A DNA stretch of 55,408 bases from Gemmataceae bacterium (GTDB lineage Bacteria > Planctomycetota > Planctomycetia > Gemmatales > Gemmataceae): positions 1 to 55,408 of the forward strand of contig JAQGHQ010000037.1 of the NCBI GenBank assembly GCA_028288765.1. Reading direction: 5' to 3'. Shown here piece after piece: positions 18,653-27,831 of this stretch (the stretch's first letter is position 1; each line of letters begins with the position of its first letter). The position numbers and the translations under genes are program-made. Under the pieces are notes generated by a model. It searched no databases, had not been told where the DNA came from, and saw only the letters and a list, made by a program, of their open reading frames with translations.

Positions 18653-21600
18653 ATGTCTGCCACCCTCACAGCCCCTCAACCCCGACCCGCGACACCGACG
18701 ACCGGGTGGGACACCGAGGTCGTCGTCGTCCGGGGGGACGACCGCGCCCGCCTGCGCGACCGGGCGGTCGCCCTGGCCGGGTTCGTCGAGCGGCACCCCG
18801 GTATCGCCCTGGCGGACCTCGCCGCCACGCTCACCGCGGAGCTGGCCCCAGGCGGGGCCCGGCTCGCGGTGGTCGCCGCCTCGCCCGCCGACCTGGTGAC
18901 CAAGCTCCGCCGGGCGGCCGACCGCCTCGCCGACCCGACCTGCCGGCAGGTCCGCGATACCGGCGGGGTCTACTTCTTCGCCGCGCCGCTCGCCGACCAG
19001 GGTACGGTCGCCCTGCTCTTCCCCGGCGAGGGGGCCCAGTACCTGAACATGCTCGCCGACCTGTGCGGGGTGTTCCCCGAGGTCGAGGAGACGTTCGCCT
19101 GGTGCGACGAGATCGCCGCGAACGCCGGCCGGCCCGAAGCCTCTCTCCGCCGGATGCTTCACCTCCCGGCGGGCGCGACGCCCGAGGACCGAACGAAAGC
19201 CGAGGCCCAACTCCGCCAGCTCGGGCCCTCGATTTTCGGGGTGCTGGTCGCGGACCAGGCGATCTACCGCGTCCTCCAAAACCTCCAGCTCCCGGTGTCG
19301 GCCATCGCCGGGCACAGCGCCGGGGAACTGGCCGCGCTCCTGGTCAGCGGGGCGATGCGGTCCCAGGAGCAACACGGCCCTCGGCTGGCCGAGATCATGG
19401 AGATCATGCAGCGACTGGAGGAGGAGACCGGCGGGCCGGACGTCGCGCTGCTCGCGGTCGGGGCCGGGAAGGCCGCGGTGGAGGAAGCCGCCACCGCGGT
19501 CGCCGGCGGGTCCGTGGTCGTCGCGATGGACAACTGCCCGCACCAGTGCGTCGCCGTCGGGCCGACCCATCTGGTCGCGGCGGTCGAGTCGGCCCTGCAC
19601 GAGCGGGGGGTGATCTGCGAGCGGTTGCCGTTCCGCCGCCCGTACCACACCCCGCTGTTCGAACCGTGGATGGGGGCGTTCCGGGAGTTGTTCGCGGGCG
19701 TCCCGTTCGAGAAACCGCACACGCCGGTGTACTGTTGCTCCACCGGGGGGAAGTTCCCTGACGACCCGGACGCCGCCCGGGACCTGGCGGTGAATCACTG
19801 GGTGAACCCGGTCGAGTTCACGCGGATGGTGGAGACGATGTACGCGGACGGGGTGCGCGTGTTCGTGGAGGCCGGGCCGCGGGGCAACCTGTCGGCGTTC
19901 GTGGAGGACATCCTGCGCGGCCGGGCGTTCGCCGCGATCCCCGCGAACGTGTCCCGCAAGACCGGCCCGACGCAGATCAACCACCTCGTCGCCCAGCTCG
20001 CCGCACACCACGTCCCGCTGAACCTGGCGCACCTCTACGCCGGGCGCGAGACCCGGCCGGTGGGGTGGGAGCAGGTTTCCCCCTCGTCCCTTGAACGAGA
20101 GCAGGCGGGGGCGGGCGGACCGACCCGGCAAGTACCCGCCCCGGCCCCCGGTCCGGCGGCCGAACCGGCTTCGCCTCCACCGGGAGAGAGCAACAAGGTC
20201 GTCGCCGTGAACGCCTACCTCGCTGTGATGGAGCAGTTTCTCGACGTGCAACGCGCGGTGATGGAAGCATTCCTCACCGGTCACGCGGCCCCCGGCGCGC
20301 TGCCCGAACTGAGCCTGCCGGGGGAGGCATTCCTGCCCGGTCTCTTCGACGAAACGGCCGAGCCGGCGGCCCCGCCCGGCCCGGACCAGGCACCCGCTCC
20401 ACCGTACTGTCTCGTCGGCCAGATCGAACGCCTGGACCCGGGCCGCGAGGTGGTCTTCCGCCGGGTGATGGACGAGCGGGAAGACCGGTACGCGGACGAC
20501 CACACGCTCGGCGGCCGGGGCGTCAGCCGGGTGGACCCCGGGCAGAACGGGCTGCCCATCCTGCCGATGACCTTCAGCCTGGAGGCGATGGCCGAGGCCG
20601 CCTTGCTCCTCGTCCCGGGCAAGGTGGTCGTCGCCTTCCGGAACATCCGGCTCTACCGCTGGCTGCCGTTCGACCCGGACCCGACCACCCTCGAGGTCCA
20701 CGCGGTCGTCGCGGCGGTCGACCCGGAAACCGGCACCGTCGAGGTGAAGGCCGACGTCCGCGACCTGGGCAACTCGTTCCTCCGCGACGCGGCGAACAAG
20801 GTCGCGTCGGAAGCGGTCGTCGTCCTCGCCGATCGCTACCCCGACCCGCCGGCCCCGCTCCCCTTCCGCCTCACCGACGAACAAGCGTGCAAATCGTCGG
20901 TCGAAGACCTCCGGCGGAACATGTTCCACGGCCCGCTATTCCAGATGATCCGGTCGCTCGGCCGGACCGGGCGGGAGGGCATCGAGGGGACGCTGGAGGT
21001 CCAGCCCCGCGACCGCTGGTTCCGGTCGACCCCCGACCCGCGGGTCGCGATCGACCCGGTCCTCGTCGACGCGGCCATGCACATCCTCGGGGCGTGGCAC
21101 CTGGAACAGCCGGACTGGACCGGCCGCATCCTCCTGCCGATCGGGGTCAACCGGATCGAGTTCTTCGGCCCGATCCCGCCGGCCGGGAGTCACCTCCTCC
21201 TGCGCGGGCACAACGAGGAGGAGACGGCCCGCCAGGTCCGGCACGGGGTCGAGCTGTTCGCCCCGGACGGCCGGCCCTGGCTGCGGATGACGGGGGCCGG
21301 GTACTGGCGGTTCTACCTGCCGTTCGGGCACGTCAACTTCTTCGGCCCGAAGGACCAGTACTTTCTCAGCCGGGTGTGGCCGGAGGCCGTCCCGCCGCAA
21401 CCCGCGGGGGCCCCGCCGCGGCGGTGTTACCTCCTCGAACCCCCGGCCGACCTCAAGCAGCCGGTGCTCCGGGCCGCCGGCGCGCGGGTCACGATGACGC
21501 CCCGCGAACTCGTCGAGTTCGGGGCCTGGACTGGCACCGACGCGGGGCTGAACGACTGGTTCTTCGGCCGGATGCTGGCGAAGGACGCGGTCCGGGCGGT

Positions 21601-22054
21601 GTGGGCCGAGAAGCACGGCGAGGCGTTCTTCCCCGCCGACATGGAGACCGACCTGGTGGACGGCCGGCTCGTCGTCCGCCCGCGCGGCGCGGCGCCGGCC
21701 GAGCCGTTCCCGCCCGTGGCTGTGGCGGTCGCGGACGGGACGGTGGCGGCGGTCTCGGGGTTCGCGCGGGCGGTCGGGATCGCGCTCGTGCCGGTGCCGA
21801 AGGGGGGCGGGGCGGACGCCGAGCGGGCGGCGCGCGAGCGGGCGGCGTGTCTCGCCGTCGCCGACGCGCTCCGGCTATCGGCTGACGATTGTACGGCCGC
21901 CGCCGCGGACCCGGCCTCCGGCGCGGCGGTCGTGACCCTTACCCCCGCGGCCCGCGCCCGTTACTCTGAGCTGGGCGGGCGCGTGCGGGTTCAGACGGCC
22001 CGGCAGAAGAACGTGGTCGTCGCCACGACCCTGTGCGAGACGGACGGCGGATGA
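18653..22054 (+). CDS. AT - double-hotdog DH - PPTase-like protein (1133 aa)
   Basis: Trifunctional partner of the upstream synthase. An acyltransferase begins at about residue 120 (FPGEGAQ), with GHSAGE near residue 219 and RRPYHTPLF near 328. After a linker comes a PKS-type dehydratase with ADDHTLGG near residue 613 and LVDAAMHILG near 804. The C-terminal quarter carries WFFGRMLAKDAVR near residue 968 followed by PADMETD, resembling the W/KDA helix of Sfp-type phosphopantetheinyl transferases; this suggests in-cis or local activation of the ACPs. Some PPTase metal ligands are not obvious, so that domain is tentative. The gene starts 90 bp after the synthase and overlaps the next ACP gene by ATGA, which implies translational coupling. 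Confidence 0.82.
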   Translation: MSATLTAPQPRPATPTTGWDTEVVVVRGDDRARLRDRAVALAGFVERHPGIALADLAATLTAELAPGGARLAVVAASPADLVTKLRRAADRLADPTCRQVRDTGGVYFFAAPLADQGTVALLFPGEGAQYLNMLADLCGVFPEVEETFAWCDEIAANAGRPEASLRRMLHLPAGATPEDRTKAEAQLRQLGPSIFGVLVADQAIYRVLQNLQLPVSAIAGHSAGELAALLVSGAMRSQEQHGPRLAEIMEIMQRLEEETGGPDVALLAVGAGKAAVEEAATAVAGGSVVVAMDNCPHQCVAVGPTHLVAAVESALHERGVICERLPFRRPYHTPLFEPWMGAFRELFAGVPFEKPHTPVYCCSTGGKFPDDPDAARDLAVNHWVNPVEFTRMVETMYADGVRVFVEAGPRGNLSAFVEDILRGRAFAAIPANVSRKTGPTQINHLVAQLAAHHVPLNLAHLYAGRETRPVGWEQVSPSSLEREQAGAGGPTRQVPAPAPGPAAEPASPPPGESNKVVAVNAYLAVMEQFLDVQRAVMEAFLTGHAAPGALPELSLPGEAFLPGLFDETAEPAAPPGPDQAPAPPYCLVGQIERLDPGREVVFRRVMDEREDRYADDHTLGGRGVSRVDPGQNGLPILPMTFSLEAMAEAALLLVPGKVVVAFRNIRLYRWLPFDPDPTTLEVHAVVAAVDPETGTVEVKADVRDLGNSFLRDAANKVASEAVVVLADRYPDPPAPLPFRLTDEQACKSSVEDLRRNMFHGPLFQMIRSLGRTGREGIEGTLEVQPRDRWFRSTPDPRVAIDPVLVDAAMHILGAWHLEQPDWTGRILLPIGVNRIEFFGPIPPAGSHLLLRGHNEEETARQVRHGVELFAPDGRPWLRMTGAGYWRFYLPFGHVNFFGPKDQYFLSRVWPEAVPPQPAGAPPRRCYLLEPPADLKQPVLRAAGARVTMTPRELVEFGAWTGTDAGLNDWFFGRMLAKDAVRAVWAEKHGEAFFPADMETDLVDGRLVVRPRGAAPAEPFPPVAVAVADGTVAAVSGFARAVGIALVPVPKGGGADAERAARERAACLAVADALRLSADDCTAAAADPASGAAVVTLTPAARARYSELGGRVRVQTARQKNVVVATTLCETDGG

Positions 22055-22326
22055 GAAGCCCGGACCAGATCCTCGCCGACCTCGCGGAGGTGGTGCGGCG
22101 GACGTTCCCGGACCGCGAATACGCCGGCCCGGTCTCGGCCGACACGCGCGCCTTCGCCGACCTCGGGATGGCGTCGATCGACCTCATCGTCCTGGCCGAG
22201 AAGCTCGAAGGGGTCTACGGCCGGCGGCTTCCGTTCGGCCAGTTCCTGGCGGGGCTGCGCGACCGCGGGGCGGACGACGTGGGGCTGGGCGAATTGGTCG
22301 CGTTTTTGCAACACCACGTTGCGTGA
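22051..22326 (+). CDS. Acyl carrier protein, discrete (91 aa)
   Basis: Small acidic helical protein with ACP motif DLGMASIDLI; the Ser near residue 37 is the predicted phosphopantetheine site. The canonical DSL reads ASI, as in several secondary-metabolite carriers. The ATG overlaps the stop of the AT-DH-PPTase-like gene (ATGA at 22051-22054). An in-frame upstream GTG at 22033 would lie inside that gene and is rejected. It probably serves as an additional in-trans carrier for the locus. A palindromic repeat follows the stop directly. Confidence 0.85.
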   Translation: MRSPDQILADLAEVVRRTFPDREYAGPVSADTRAFADLGMASIDLIVLAEKLEGVYGRRLPFGQFLAGLRDRGADDVGLGELVAFLQHHVA

Positions 22327-22327
22327 G

Positions 22328-22403
22328 GCGGGCCGCCACGGCGGGCGGCCCCTACCGGGAACGGAATCGTCGACTTGATAGGGGCCGCCCGCAGGCGGCC
22401 CGC
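22328..22403. repeat. GC-rich inverted repeat between ACP and hydrolase genes
   Basis: GCGGGCCGCC plus GCGGGCGGCCCCTAC on the left (22328-22355) pair with TAGGGGCCGCCCGC plus GGCGGCCCGC on the right (22379-22403), with a small bulge. It has no T-tract. It could be a transcription attenuator or another dispersed palindrome. Confidence 0.6.
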
Positions 22404-22416
22404 ACATGGACGACCG

Positions 22417-23298
22417 ATGCCCGAAGTCGAGGTAAAAGGGACGCGATTGTACTACCAGCAAGCCGGGTACGGTCCGGACGTGGTACTGGTCCACGCGGTC
22501 ACGAGCAACCAGGCCGTGTGGCTGTTCACCGGGCTGGTGGACGTGCTCGCGGCCGACTTCCGGGTCACCACCTATGACCTCCGCGGGCACGGGGCCAGTG
22601 CCCGCCCGCCGGCCGGGTACACGTCCGCCGTCATGGCCGAGGACTTCCGCCAGCTCCACGCCGCGCTGGGGCTCGGGCCGGCCCTCCTCGTCGGGCACAG
22701 CTTCGGCGGCGTCACCGCGGTCCACGCCGCGGTCCTCGCCCCCGAGGCCGTCGCGGGCGTCGTCCTGTCGGACACGTTCTTCCCCGGGTTGCGGCACGTC
22801 GAGCCGAACTTCGGCCGGATGGCCATCTGGGCCGACCTCCGGGAGACGTTCGGGACGGTCGGCGCGGACCTCGGCGAGACGGTGGACTTCGCCCGCCTGT
22901 TCCGGGCCGCCGCGGACCTCCCGCCCGACCGGATGAAGACCCTGGAGGACGTGTACGGGGCGTTCGGCCGCGGCTGGCTCCGCCAGCTCCCGAAGCTGGC
23001 CGAGACCTCGTGCGGGGACGAGGTGCTGGCCGAGGCCGGGCTGACGGCCGACCGGATCGCCGCCGTCCGGCAGCCGGTGGTCGCACTTTACGACGAGTTT
23101 TCCCCCTTTCTGGCGACCTGCCGGTGGCTAGAACGGCACTTGTCGCACTGTACGGCCGAAATCATCCCGGGGGCCACGCACCTGGCCCTGGTCGAGAACA
23201 CCCCGGGGTTCACCGCGGCCGTCCGCCGGCACCTCCGCCGGCTGGCCGGGGTTGAGACGCCGGCCCCCGGTCCGCCCGCGGAGCCGGTCCGGTCGTGA
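22417..23298 (+). CDS. Alpha/beta hydrolase (293 aa)
   Basis: Classic alpha/beta-hydrolase layout: oxyanion region HAVTSN, DLRGHG, nucleophile elbow GHSFGG (Ser near residue 94), acidic-residue region ALYDEF and catalytic His in GATHLAL. Start ATG 22417 gives the usual short strand before the oxyanion loop; an upstream in-frame codon at 22375 lies in the repeat and is rejected. Placed between the ACP and the exporter, it may be a thioesterase or esterase that releases or edits the lipid chain (inference). The family is too broad to name a substrate. Confidence 0.83.
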   Translation: MPEVEVKGTRLYYQQAGYGPDVVLVHAVTSNQAVWLFTGLVDVLAADFRVTTYDLRGHGASARPPAGYTSAVMAEDFRQLHAALGLGPALLVGHSFGGVTAVHAAVLAPEAVAGVVLSDTFFPGLRHVEPNFGRMAIWADLRETFGTVGADLGETVDFARLFRAAADLPPDRMKTLEDVYGAFGRGWLRQLPKLAETSCGDEVLAEAGLTADRIAAVRQPVVALYDEFSPFLATCRWLERHLSHCTAEIIPGATHLALVENTPGFTAAVRRHLRRLAGVETPAPGPPAEPVRS

Positions 23299-23409
23299 GC
23301 GGTATTTTCGTCCGGGTCGGCGGGCCCCCGCCGCGTGGCGGACGCACGGCCCCGGAACCCGTGCTAGAAACTGGACACCCATAGCCGGCGGGCCCACCCG
23401 CCCCTTCCC

Positions 23410-24567
23410 ATGTACTTCGTCTCGTTCATCCTGAAGAACCTGATCCGCCGGCCGATCCGGACGGCCCTGACCGTCCTCGGCCTGGCCGTGGCCGTCGGGA
23501 GCATGATCGCCCTGCTCGGGATCAGCCACAACGTCGAACGGGCCATGTCCGAGGTGTTCGAGCAGCGCGGGGTCGACCTGGTCGTCATGGAGGACGGGAA
23601 GCCCGACCAGCTCCGGAGCGAGATCGACGAGCGGGTGCTCGACCGGGTCCGGGCCATCGAGGGGGTCGAGGGGGTCGACGCCGCGATGGTCGACATGATC
23701 GAGATCAAGCGGCCGAGCGGGTCGAGCGACCAGGCCATGGTCCTCGGGTGGGCGCCGGGCAACCTGGCGTACTCGGACCTCACCATCCTCTCCGGCCGCG
23801 CCCTCCAGAGCGGCGACCGGGGCAAGGCGATGCTCGGAGTCACGCTGGCCCGGAACCACAACAAGAAGGTCGGGGACACGGTGGTCCTCCAGGGCGAGCC
23901 GTTCGAGGTGGTCGGGATTTTCCAGAGCTTCAACGTGTACGAGAACGGGTCGGTCATCATCCTCCTGGAGGAGATGCAGCGGCTGTCCGGCCGGCCCGGG
24001 ATTGTCACCGGGTTCTCGGTCCGGGTGCGAAAAAATACCGACGACCCGGCCGCCGAGGTGGAGGCCGTCCGGCGGAAGATCCTCGCCCTGCGGGACGAAA
24101 ACGGGAAACCCTACCGGCTCTCGGTCCAACCCTACCGGGACTACGTCCAGACCTCGTCGCACATCAAGATCCTGCGGGCGCTGGTCTGGATGGTGTCCGC
24201 CGTCGCGATCGCGATCGGCGTGATCAGCATGTTGAACACGATGGTCATGTCGGTGCTCGAGCGCACCCAGGAGATCGGCATCCTCCGGGCGGTCGGGTGG
24301 CCCAAGGGGCGGGTCGTCCGGATGGTCCTCGGCGAGTCGGTGGTCCTCGGGCTGGCGGCCGCCGCCGTCGGGGTGATCGGGGCGATCGCCTTCACCTACT
24401 TGCTCACCCGCTTCCCCAAGGTAAACGGGTTCATCGAACCCGGGATCGCCCCGGTGGTGATCGCCCAGGGGTTCGTCCTCACCGCCCTGATCGGCCTGCT
24501 CGGCGGGACCTACCCCGCGATCCGGGCGGCCCGGCTACTCCCGACGGAGGCGCTCCGCCATGACTGA
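23410..24567 (+). CDS. ABC transporter permease, MacB/FtsX (DevC-like) type (385 aa)
   Basis: Four transmembrane segments in the FtsX arrangement: one near residues 19-40, a large extracytoplasmic domain (about 41-250), then three near 254-277, 313-335 and 346-372. Motifs RRPIRTALTVLGL and ERTQEIGILRAVGWPKGRV are family signatures. Such permeases act as mechanotransmission exporters or work with DevB-type adaptors to export glycolipids. The stop overlaps the ATPase gene by 8 bp, so the two are one transcription unit. No adaptor (DevB/MacA) is visible in the window. Confidence 0.88.
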   Translation: MYFVSFILKNLIRRPIRTALTVLGLAVAVGSMIALLGISHNVERAMSEVFEQRGVDLVVMEDGKPDQLRSEIDERVLDRVRAIEGVEGVDAAMVDMIEIKRPSGSSDQAMVLGWAPGNLAYSDLTILSGRALQSGDRGKAMLGVTLARNHNKKVGDTVVLQGEPFEVVGIFQSFNVYENGSVIILLEEMQRLSGRPGIVTGFSVRVRKNTDDPAAEVEAVRRKILALRDENGKPYRLSVQPYRDYVQTSSHIKILRALVWMVSAVAIAIGVISMLNTMVMSVLERTQEIGILRAVGWPKGRVVRMVLGESVVLGLAAAAVGVIGAIAFTYLLTRFPKVNGFIEPGIAPVVIAQGFVLTALIGLLGGTYPAIRAARLLPTEALRHD

Positions 24568-25273
24568 CCGCCCGGCCGACTACCTGCTCCTCGCCGACCG
24601 GCTGGTCAAGACGTACCCGGACGGCGCCGTCCGGGCCCTCAACGGGGTGAGTCTCGGGGTCCGGGCGGGCGAGTACGCCGCCATCACCGGCCCGTCCGGG
24701 TGCGGGAAGTCGACGCTCCTGAACCTGCTCGGCGCGCTCGACCGGCCCGACGCGGGCGAGGTCTACTTCCGCGGCACGGCCCTCTCGCGGCGGAAGGACC
24801 TGGACCACTTCCGGGCCCGCCAGATCGGGTTCGTGTTCCAGTCGTTCTTCCTCCTCCCGTCCCTGACCGCCCGGGAGAACGTGCAGGTGCCGATGTTCGA
24901 GGGGCCGATCACCTCGACCCGGGAACGGGTTCGGAAGGCGGACGACCTGCTCGAACTGGTCGGGATGGCGAAGCGGGCGGGGCACCGGCCGGCGAAGCTG
25001 TCGGTCGGGGAACGGCAGCGGGTCGCGATCGCCCGGGCGCTGGCGAACGACCCGGTCCTCTTGCTCGCCGACGAGCCGACCGGGAACCTGGACTCGGACA
25101 ACGCGGCCCACGTCCTCGACCTGCTCACCGCATTCCAGCGGGACCGCGGGCTGACGATGGTGGTGGTGACCCACAGCCCCGAGGTCGCCGACCGGGCCGA
25201 CCGCGTCATCCGGATGAAGGACGGGAAGGTGGTGGGGGACGTGGAGCGGGTGCCGGTCGAAGCCGATATGTAG
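24560..25273 (+). CDS. ABC transporter ATP-binding protein, MacB/LolD/DevA type (237 aa)
   Basis: Complete nucleotide-binding domain: Walker A GPSGCGKST near residue 44, Q-loop QSFFLLPSLT, signature LSVGERQR near residue 151, Walker B LLLADEPTGNLDSD near residue 170, and switch HS in VVVTHSPEVADRADR. The LDSD plus short-length pattern is typical of LolD/MacB subfamily ATPases partnered with FtsX-type permeases, as here. It is translationally overlapped with the permease. Likely role: powering export of the lipid product or an envelope lipid. Confidence 0.92.
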   Translation: MTDRPADYLLLADRLVKTYPDGAVRALNGVSLGVRAGEYAAITGPSGCGKSTLLNLLGALDRPDAGEVYFRGTALSRRKDLDHFRARQIGFVFQSFFLLPSLTARENVQVPMFEGPITSTRERVRKADDLLELVGMAKRAGHRPAKLSVGERQRVAIARALANDPVLLLADEPTGNLDSDNAAHVLDLLTAFQRDRGLTMVVVTHSPEVADRADRVIRMKDGKVVGDVERVPVEADM

Positions 25274-25288
25274 CCGCCTCGCGGCGGA

Positions 25289-25554
25289 AATCCGAAACAC
25301 GAAATCCGAACCAAGACGCGGGTGGCTCGGGCCGCCGCGGAGGGCGGCCCTTTTTCTCGTTCCCACGCTCTGCGTGGGAACGTGTCTGCCACCGCTCCGC
25401 GGTGCCTCGCGAACGGATCGCTGGGGCGAATGAAGACAGGACGCGGAGCGTCCGAAGACACGTCCCCACGCAGAGCGTGGGAACGAGATGACGAAATCCG
25501 AACCAAGGCCCGAGCCGGGTCTCATACCGGCTCGGGCCTTGGTTCGGATTTCGT
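25289..25554. repeat. Nested palindromic repeats filling an intergenic space
   Basis: Two structures. First, 32-bp arms 25356-25387 and 25456-25487 are reverse complements with one mismatch; each arm is itself palindromic around CCCACGC...GCGTGGG. Second, a 28-bp perfect hairpin (25491-25518 with 25527-25554, 8-base loop) built on ACGAAATCCGAACCAAG; another copy of that word is at 25300-25316. It separates the exporter operon from the convergent gene at 25564 and may also terminate transcription. Confidence 0.75.
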
Positions 25555-25563
25555 GCTTCGGAT

Positions 25564-26439
25564 TTACTTCCCGGGCCCCTTCGCCCACTCCTTCCGCATG
25601 TTCCGGACGCTGTTCTGGATGACGGGGGGCAGCTTCGACCGGAGCAGGTTCGCCCCCTCGAACCACCCGGTCGGCTCGGCGAAAACGACGTGCTGCTCGA
25701 CGAACACCGCCCCGGCCGGGTCGGCGAGCTTGGTGATCTTGATGTACATCCCGGCCCCGCCGTAGGGCTGTGGCGGCCCGACCTTCAGCTCCCCGGACGT
25801 CTTCGACAGCGACCGCCACTCGTTCGGGAACTCCTTGTCGCCGGTGAACCGCGGGTCCACCTCCGCCGCCGCGACGACCGACTCGGCCGTCTTGCTCGAC
25901 ATCACGTGCCCGGTCAGCCGCAACCGGACCTTTTCGAGGAAGTCGAACTCGACCTGCCCGTACCCCTCCCGTTTCTCGTCCTCCGGTTTGAGGACGATTC
26001 CCCGCTTGGCGAGATCCTCGCGGGTCAGGTTCTGACCCTTTCCGCCCTCGCCCTTGCCGATGTTCAGTGACCGCTCCAGGAACTTCTCGTCGTCGAACGC
26101 CTTCAGGTCGACGTAGGCCACGAAGTAGGCGTCCAGCCCCCGGACCGGGGACTGTGGGGTCGCCAGGACGTCGCGGATCTTGAGGACGTGCGGGGCGACG
26201 ACCGACTTCCGGGTGAAGTCCTCATAGCTGTAGTCGTTCCCGATCAGCTCCGTGATCACCGCCTTCTGTTTGGCCGGGTCGAGCCCGTCGGGCATGACCG
26301 GGGGGGGCAGTTTGACGCGGACCCCCGGCCCGACCACGAGCCCTGGGTCGAGCAGCGACTTGAAGAGCGGGTTCTGAGCCTCGTGGCCCCCGGGCTGGGC
26401 GGGGGCGGCGACGGCCAGGGAGAGGAGGATCGGGAGCAT
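25564..26439 (-). CDS. Exported protein of unknown function (291 aa)
   Basis: The N-terminus MLPILLSLAVAAPAQ is a short Sec signal peptide. The mature part is soluble, with no membrane segment or motif I recognise; it contains mixed charged stretches such as KAFDDEKFLERSL and a Gly/Pro-rich portion near residue 225. It lies 17 bp downstream of another minus-strand gene, so the two probably form an operon. Its start at ATG 26439 gives a complete signal peptide. Likely a lineage-restricted periplasmic protein. Confidence 0.65.
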   Translation of the reverse strand: MLPILLSLAVAAPAQPGGHEAQNPLFKSLLDPGLVVGPGVRVKLPPPVMPDGLDPAKQKAVITELIGNDYSYEDFTRKSVVAPHVLKIRDVLATPQSPVRGLDAYFVAYVDLKAFDDEKFLERSLNIGKGEGGKGQNLTREDLAKRGIVLKPEDEKREGYGQVEFDFLEKVRLRLTGHVMSSKTAESVVAAAEVDPRFTGDKEFPNEWRSLSKTSGELKVGPPQPYGGAGMYIKITKLADPAGAVFVEQHVVFAEPTGWFEGANLLRSKLPPVIQNSVRNMRKEWAKGPGK

Positions 26440-26456
26440 GGCTGCGTCCGTGGGGG

Positions 26457-27443
26457 TCAGGGTGTACCGGGCGATCCCGCGATCAGCTGTCGCAGTCGGG
26501 TTTCGAGGGCGTGGACCTCGGGGGCGGTGAACCGGGTCCGGGCGGCGAGCGGGCGGAGGTCGGGCGGGACCGGGAGGACCGCCCGGCCGTGGGGCATCTT
26601 GTCGACGGCGAAGGCGTCGTCCCCCGGGATGCCGAGCAGGTTCACCTTCCGCCGGTCGACGACCAGCTCCGCCGTGTCGATCGTGTCCGGGTTCAGCAGG
26701 ACCGCCTCGTCCGCCCCGCCCTCCCTACCGCCTCCCCCGAGCCGCCAGACCAGGACGTCCAGCCGGCCGGTCGGCCCGTCGACGAGCAGGGCGTAGCGGT
26801 AGCGGAGGAGGCGGTTCTCGTCGCCGCGGCGAAACCAGACCGGCGTGTCCAGGAGCCCGATCGTTGGTCCGCGGACCACCAGCAGGGCCTTCCGCTGGAC
26901 CTCGTACCCTTTACCCAAAATTTCGGCCTCGATCGACCCCAGGTTCGGATCGACCTGCCGCCCGGCCTCCGGGGTGAGGATCGTGTCGCGGCCGTTTACA
27001 TCGGTCCCGAGCCCGAGGGCGACGGCCCGGAACCGGTAGCGGGCCCGGCCCTCGTGTTGGTCGGCCCGGACGTCCGCCAAGAACGCGGTGAACATCCACG
27101 CCGCCATCCGCACCACCCGGGCGCGAGCGATCAGGGGGAAGGCCACCTGCTGGTCGTCCCGGACCCGGGGCAGGCTCTTGATGACAAGGTGCGACCACCC
27201 GGGCGGGGCAGTCCGGCCGATCACCGTGCCGGCCGGGATCTCCTCCGGCGGGCGGGCGGTGAGCTCATAGCCCGTCTCGCCGTCCGCGGGGGCCTCACCC
27301 GGGTCCGGTGGGCGGGGGTTGGTGTCGTATTCTGCCGCCCAGTCCGGGGCGGGGGGGGGCGGCCACGTCGCCCACACCCACCCGACGGTGCCCGCCACGA
27401 GGGCCGTCAGCCCGCCGATTACCCAGACCCCGCGTCGTTGCAC
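26457..27443 (-). CDS. Single-pass membrane protein of unknown function (328 aa)
   Basis: GTG 27443 is the preferred start: CGGGAG lies just upstream and the next residues form an N-terminal anchor (VWVIGGLTALVAGTVGWVW). The open frame continues much further upstream but without protein character. After a Pro-rich stretch the extracytoplasmic part has no domain I can name. The gene is the first of a two-gene unit with 25564-26439. Signal-anchor topology suggests a cell-envelope role only. Confidence 0.6.
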   Translation of the reverse strand: MQRRGVWVIGGLTALVAGTVGWVWATWPPPPAPDWAAEYDTNPRPPDPGEAPADGETGYELTARPPEEIPAGTVIGRTAPPGWSHLVIKSLPRVRDDQQVAFPLIARARVVRMAAWMFTAFLADVRADQHEGRARYRFRAVALGLGTDVNGRDTILTPEAGRQVDPNLGSIEAEILGKGYEVQRKALLVVRGPTIGLLDTPVWFRRGDENRLLRYRYALLVDGPTGRLDVLVWRLGGGGREGGADEAVLLNPDTIDTAELVVDRRKVNLLGIPGDDAFAVDKMPHGRAVLPVPPDLRPLAARTRFTAPEVHALETRLRQLIAGSPGTP

Positions 27444-27831
27444 GCCGTTGCTCCCGGTGGACGGCCCGCCGGGCGGCGGGCCGTCGGTATGGTATACCTC
27501 CTTCCGCGCCGGAACTACCCGGCCTGCGAATCGGTCAGGAATTCTGCTTGCGAACGCCGGGCCGAACAGGTTAAAGTACTCTTCCAACCGTACCCCAGAC
27601 GCCCACCAGCCCCCCAACCCGCCGACCGCAGTTACCTGCCTCCCCACCCCCCAATAGTTCCAGGTTCCACATACCACGTGGGTCGGCCGGTTCTCAGTTT
27701 TCGACTCGGGAAACGAGACAGCCTCGCCCGTCCCACGTTCTCGACCCGGAACGTGGAACTTGAACCTCGAAACGACCGGACCCGTTACGCCGCCCGCCTC
27801 CCGCCCGCAGCCTGCCCCTGGAGGTGCCGAG
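27444..27831. other. 388-bp intergenic region without genes
   Basis: Spacer between divergent genes. It contains short imperfect inverted words related to the repeat at 28144-28220 (TTCCAGGTTCCAC near 27658 and GTGGAACTTGAAC near 27754) and otherwise nothing recognisable. It should contain promoters for both flanking genes. Confidence 0.4.

Noticed and set aside
15575..20929. Very long minus-strand open frame (1784 codons) opposite the synthase genes
   Set aside because: It is antisense to domains with intact active sites, has low-complexity Arg/Gly/Asp/Pro composition, and matches no family; high GC content leaves such shadow frames open.
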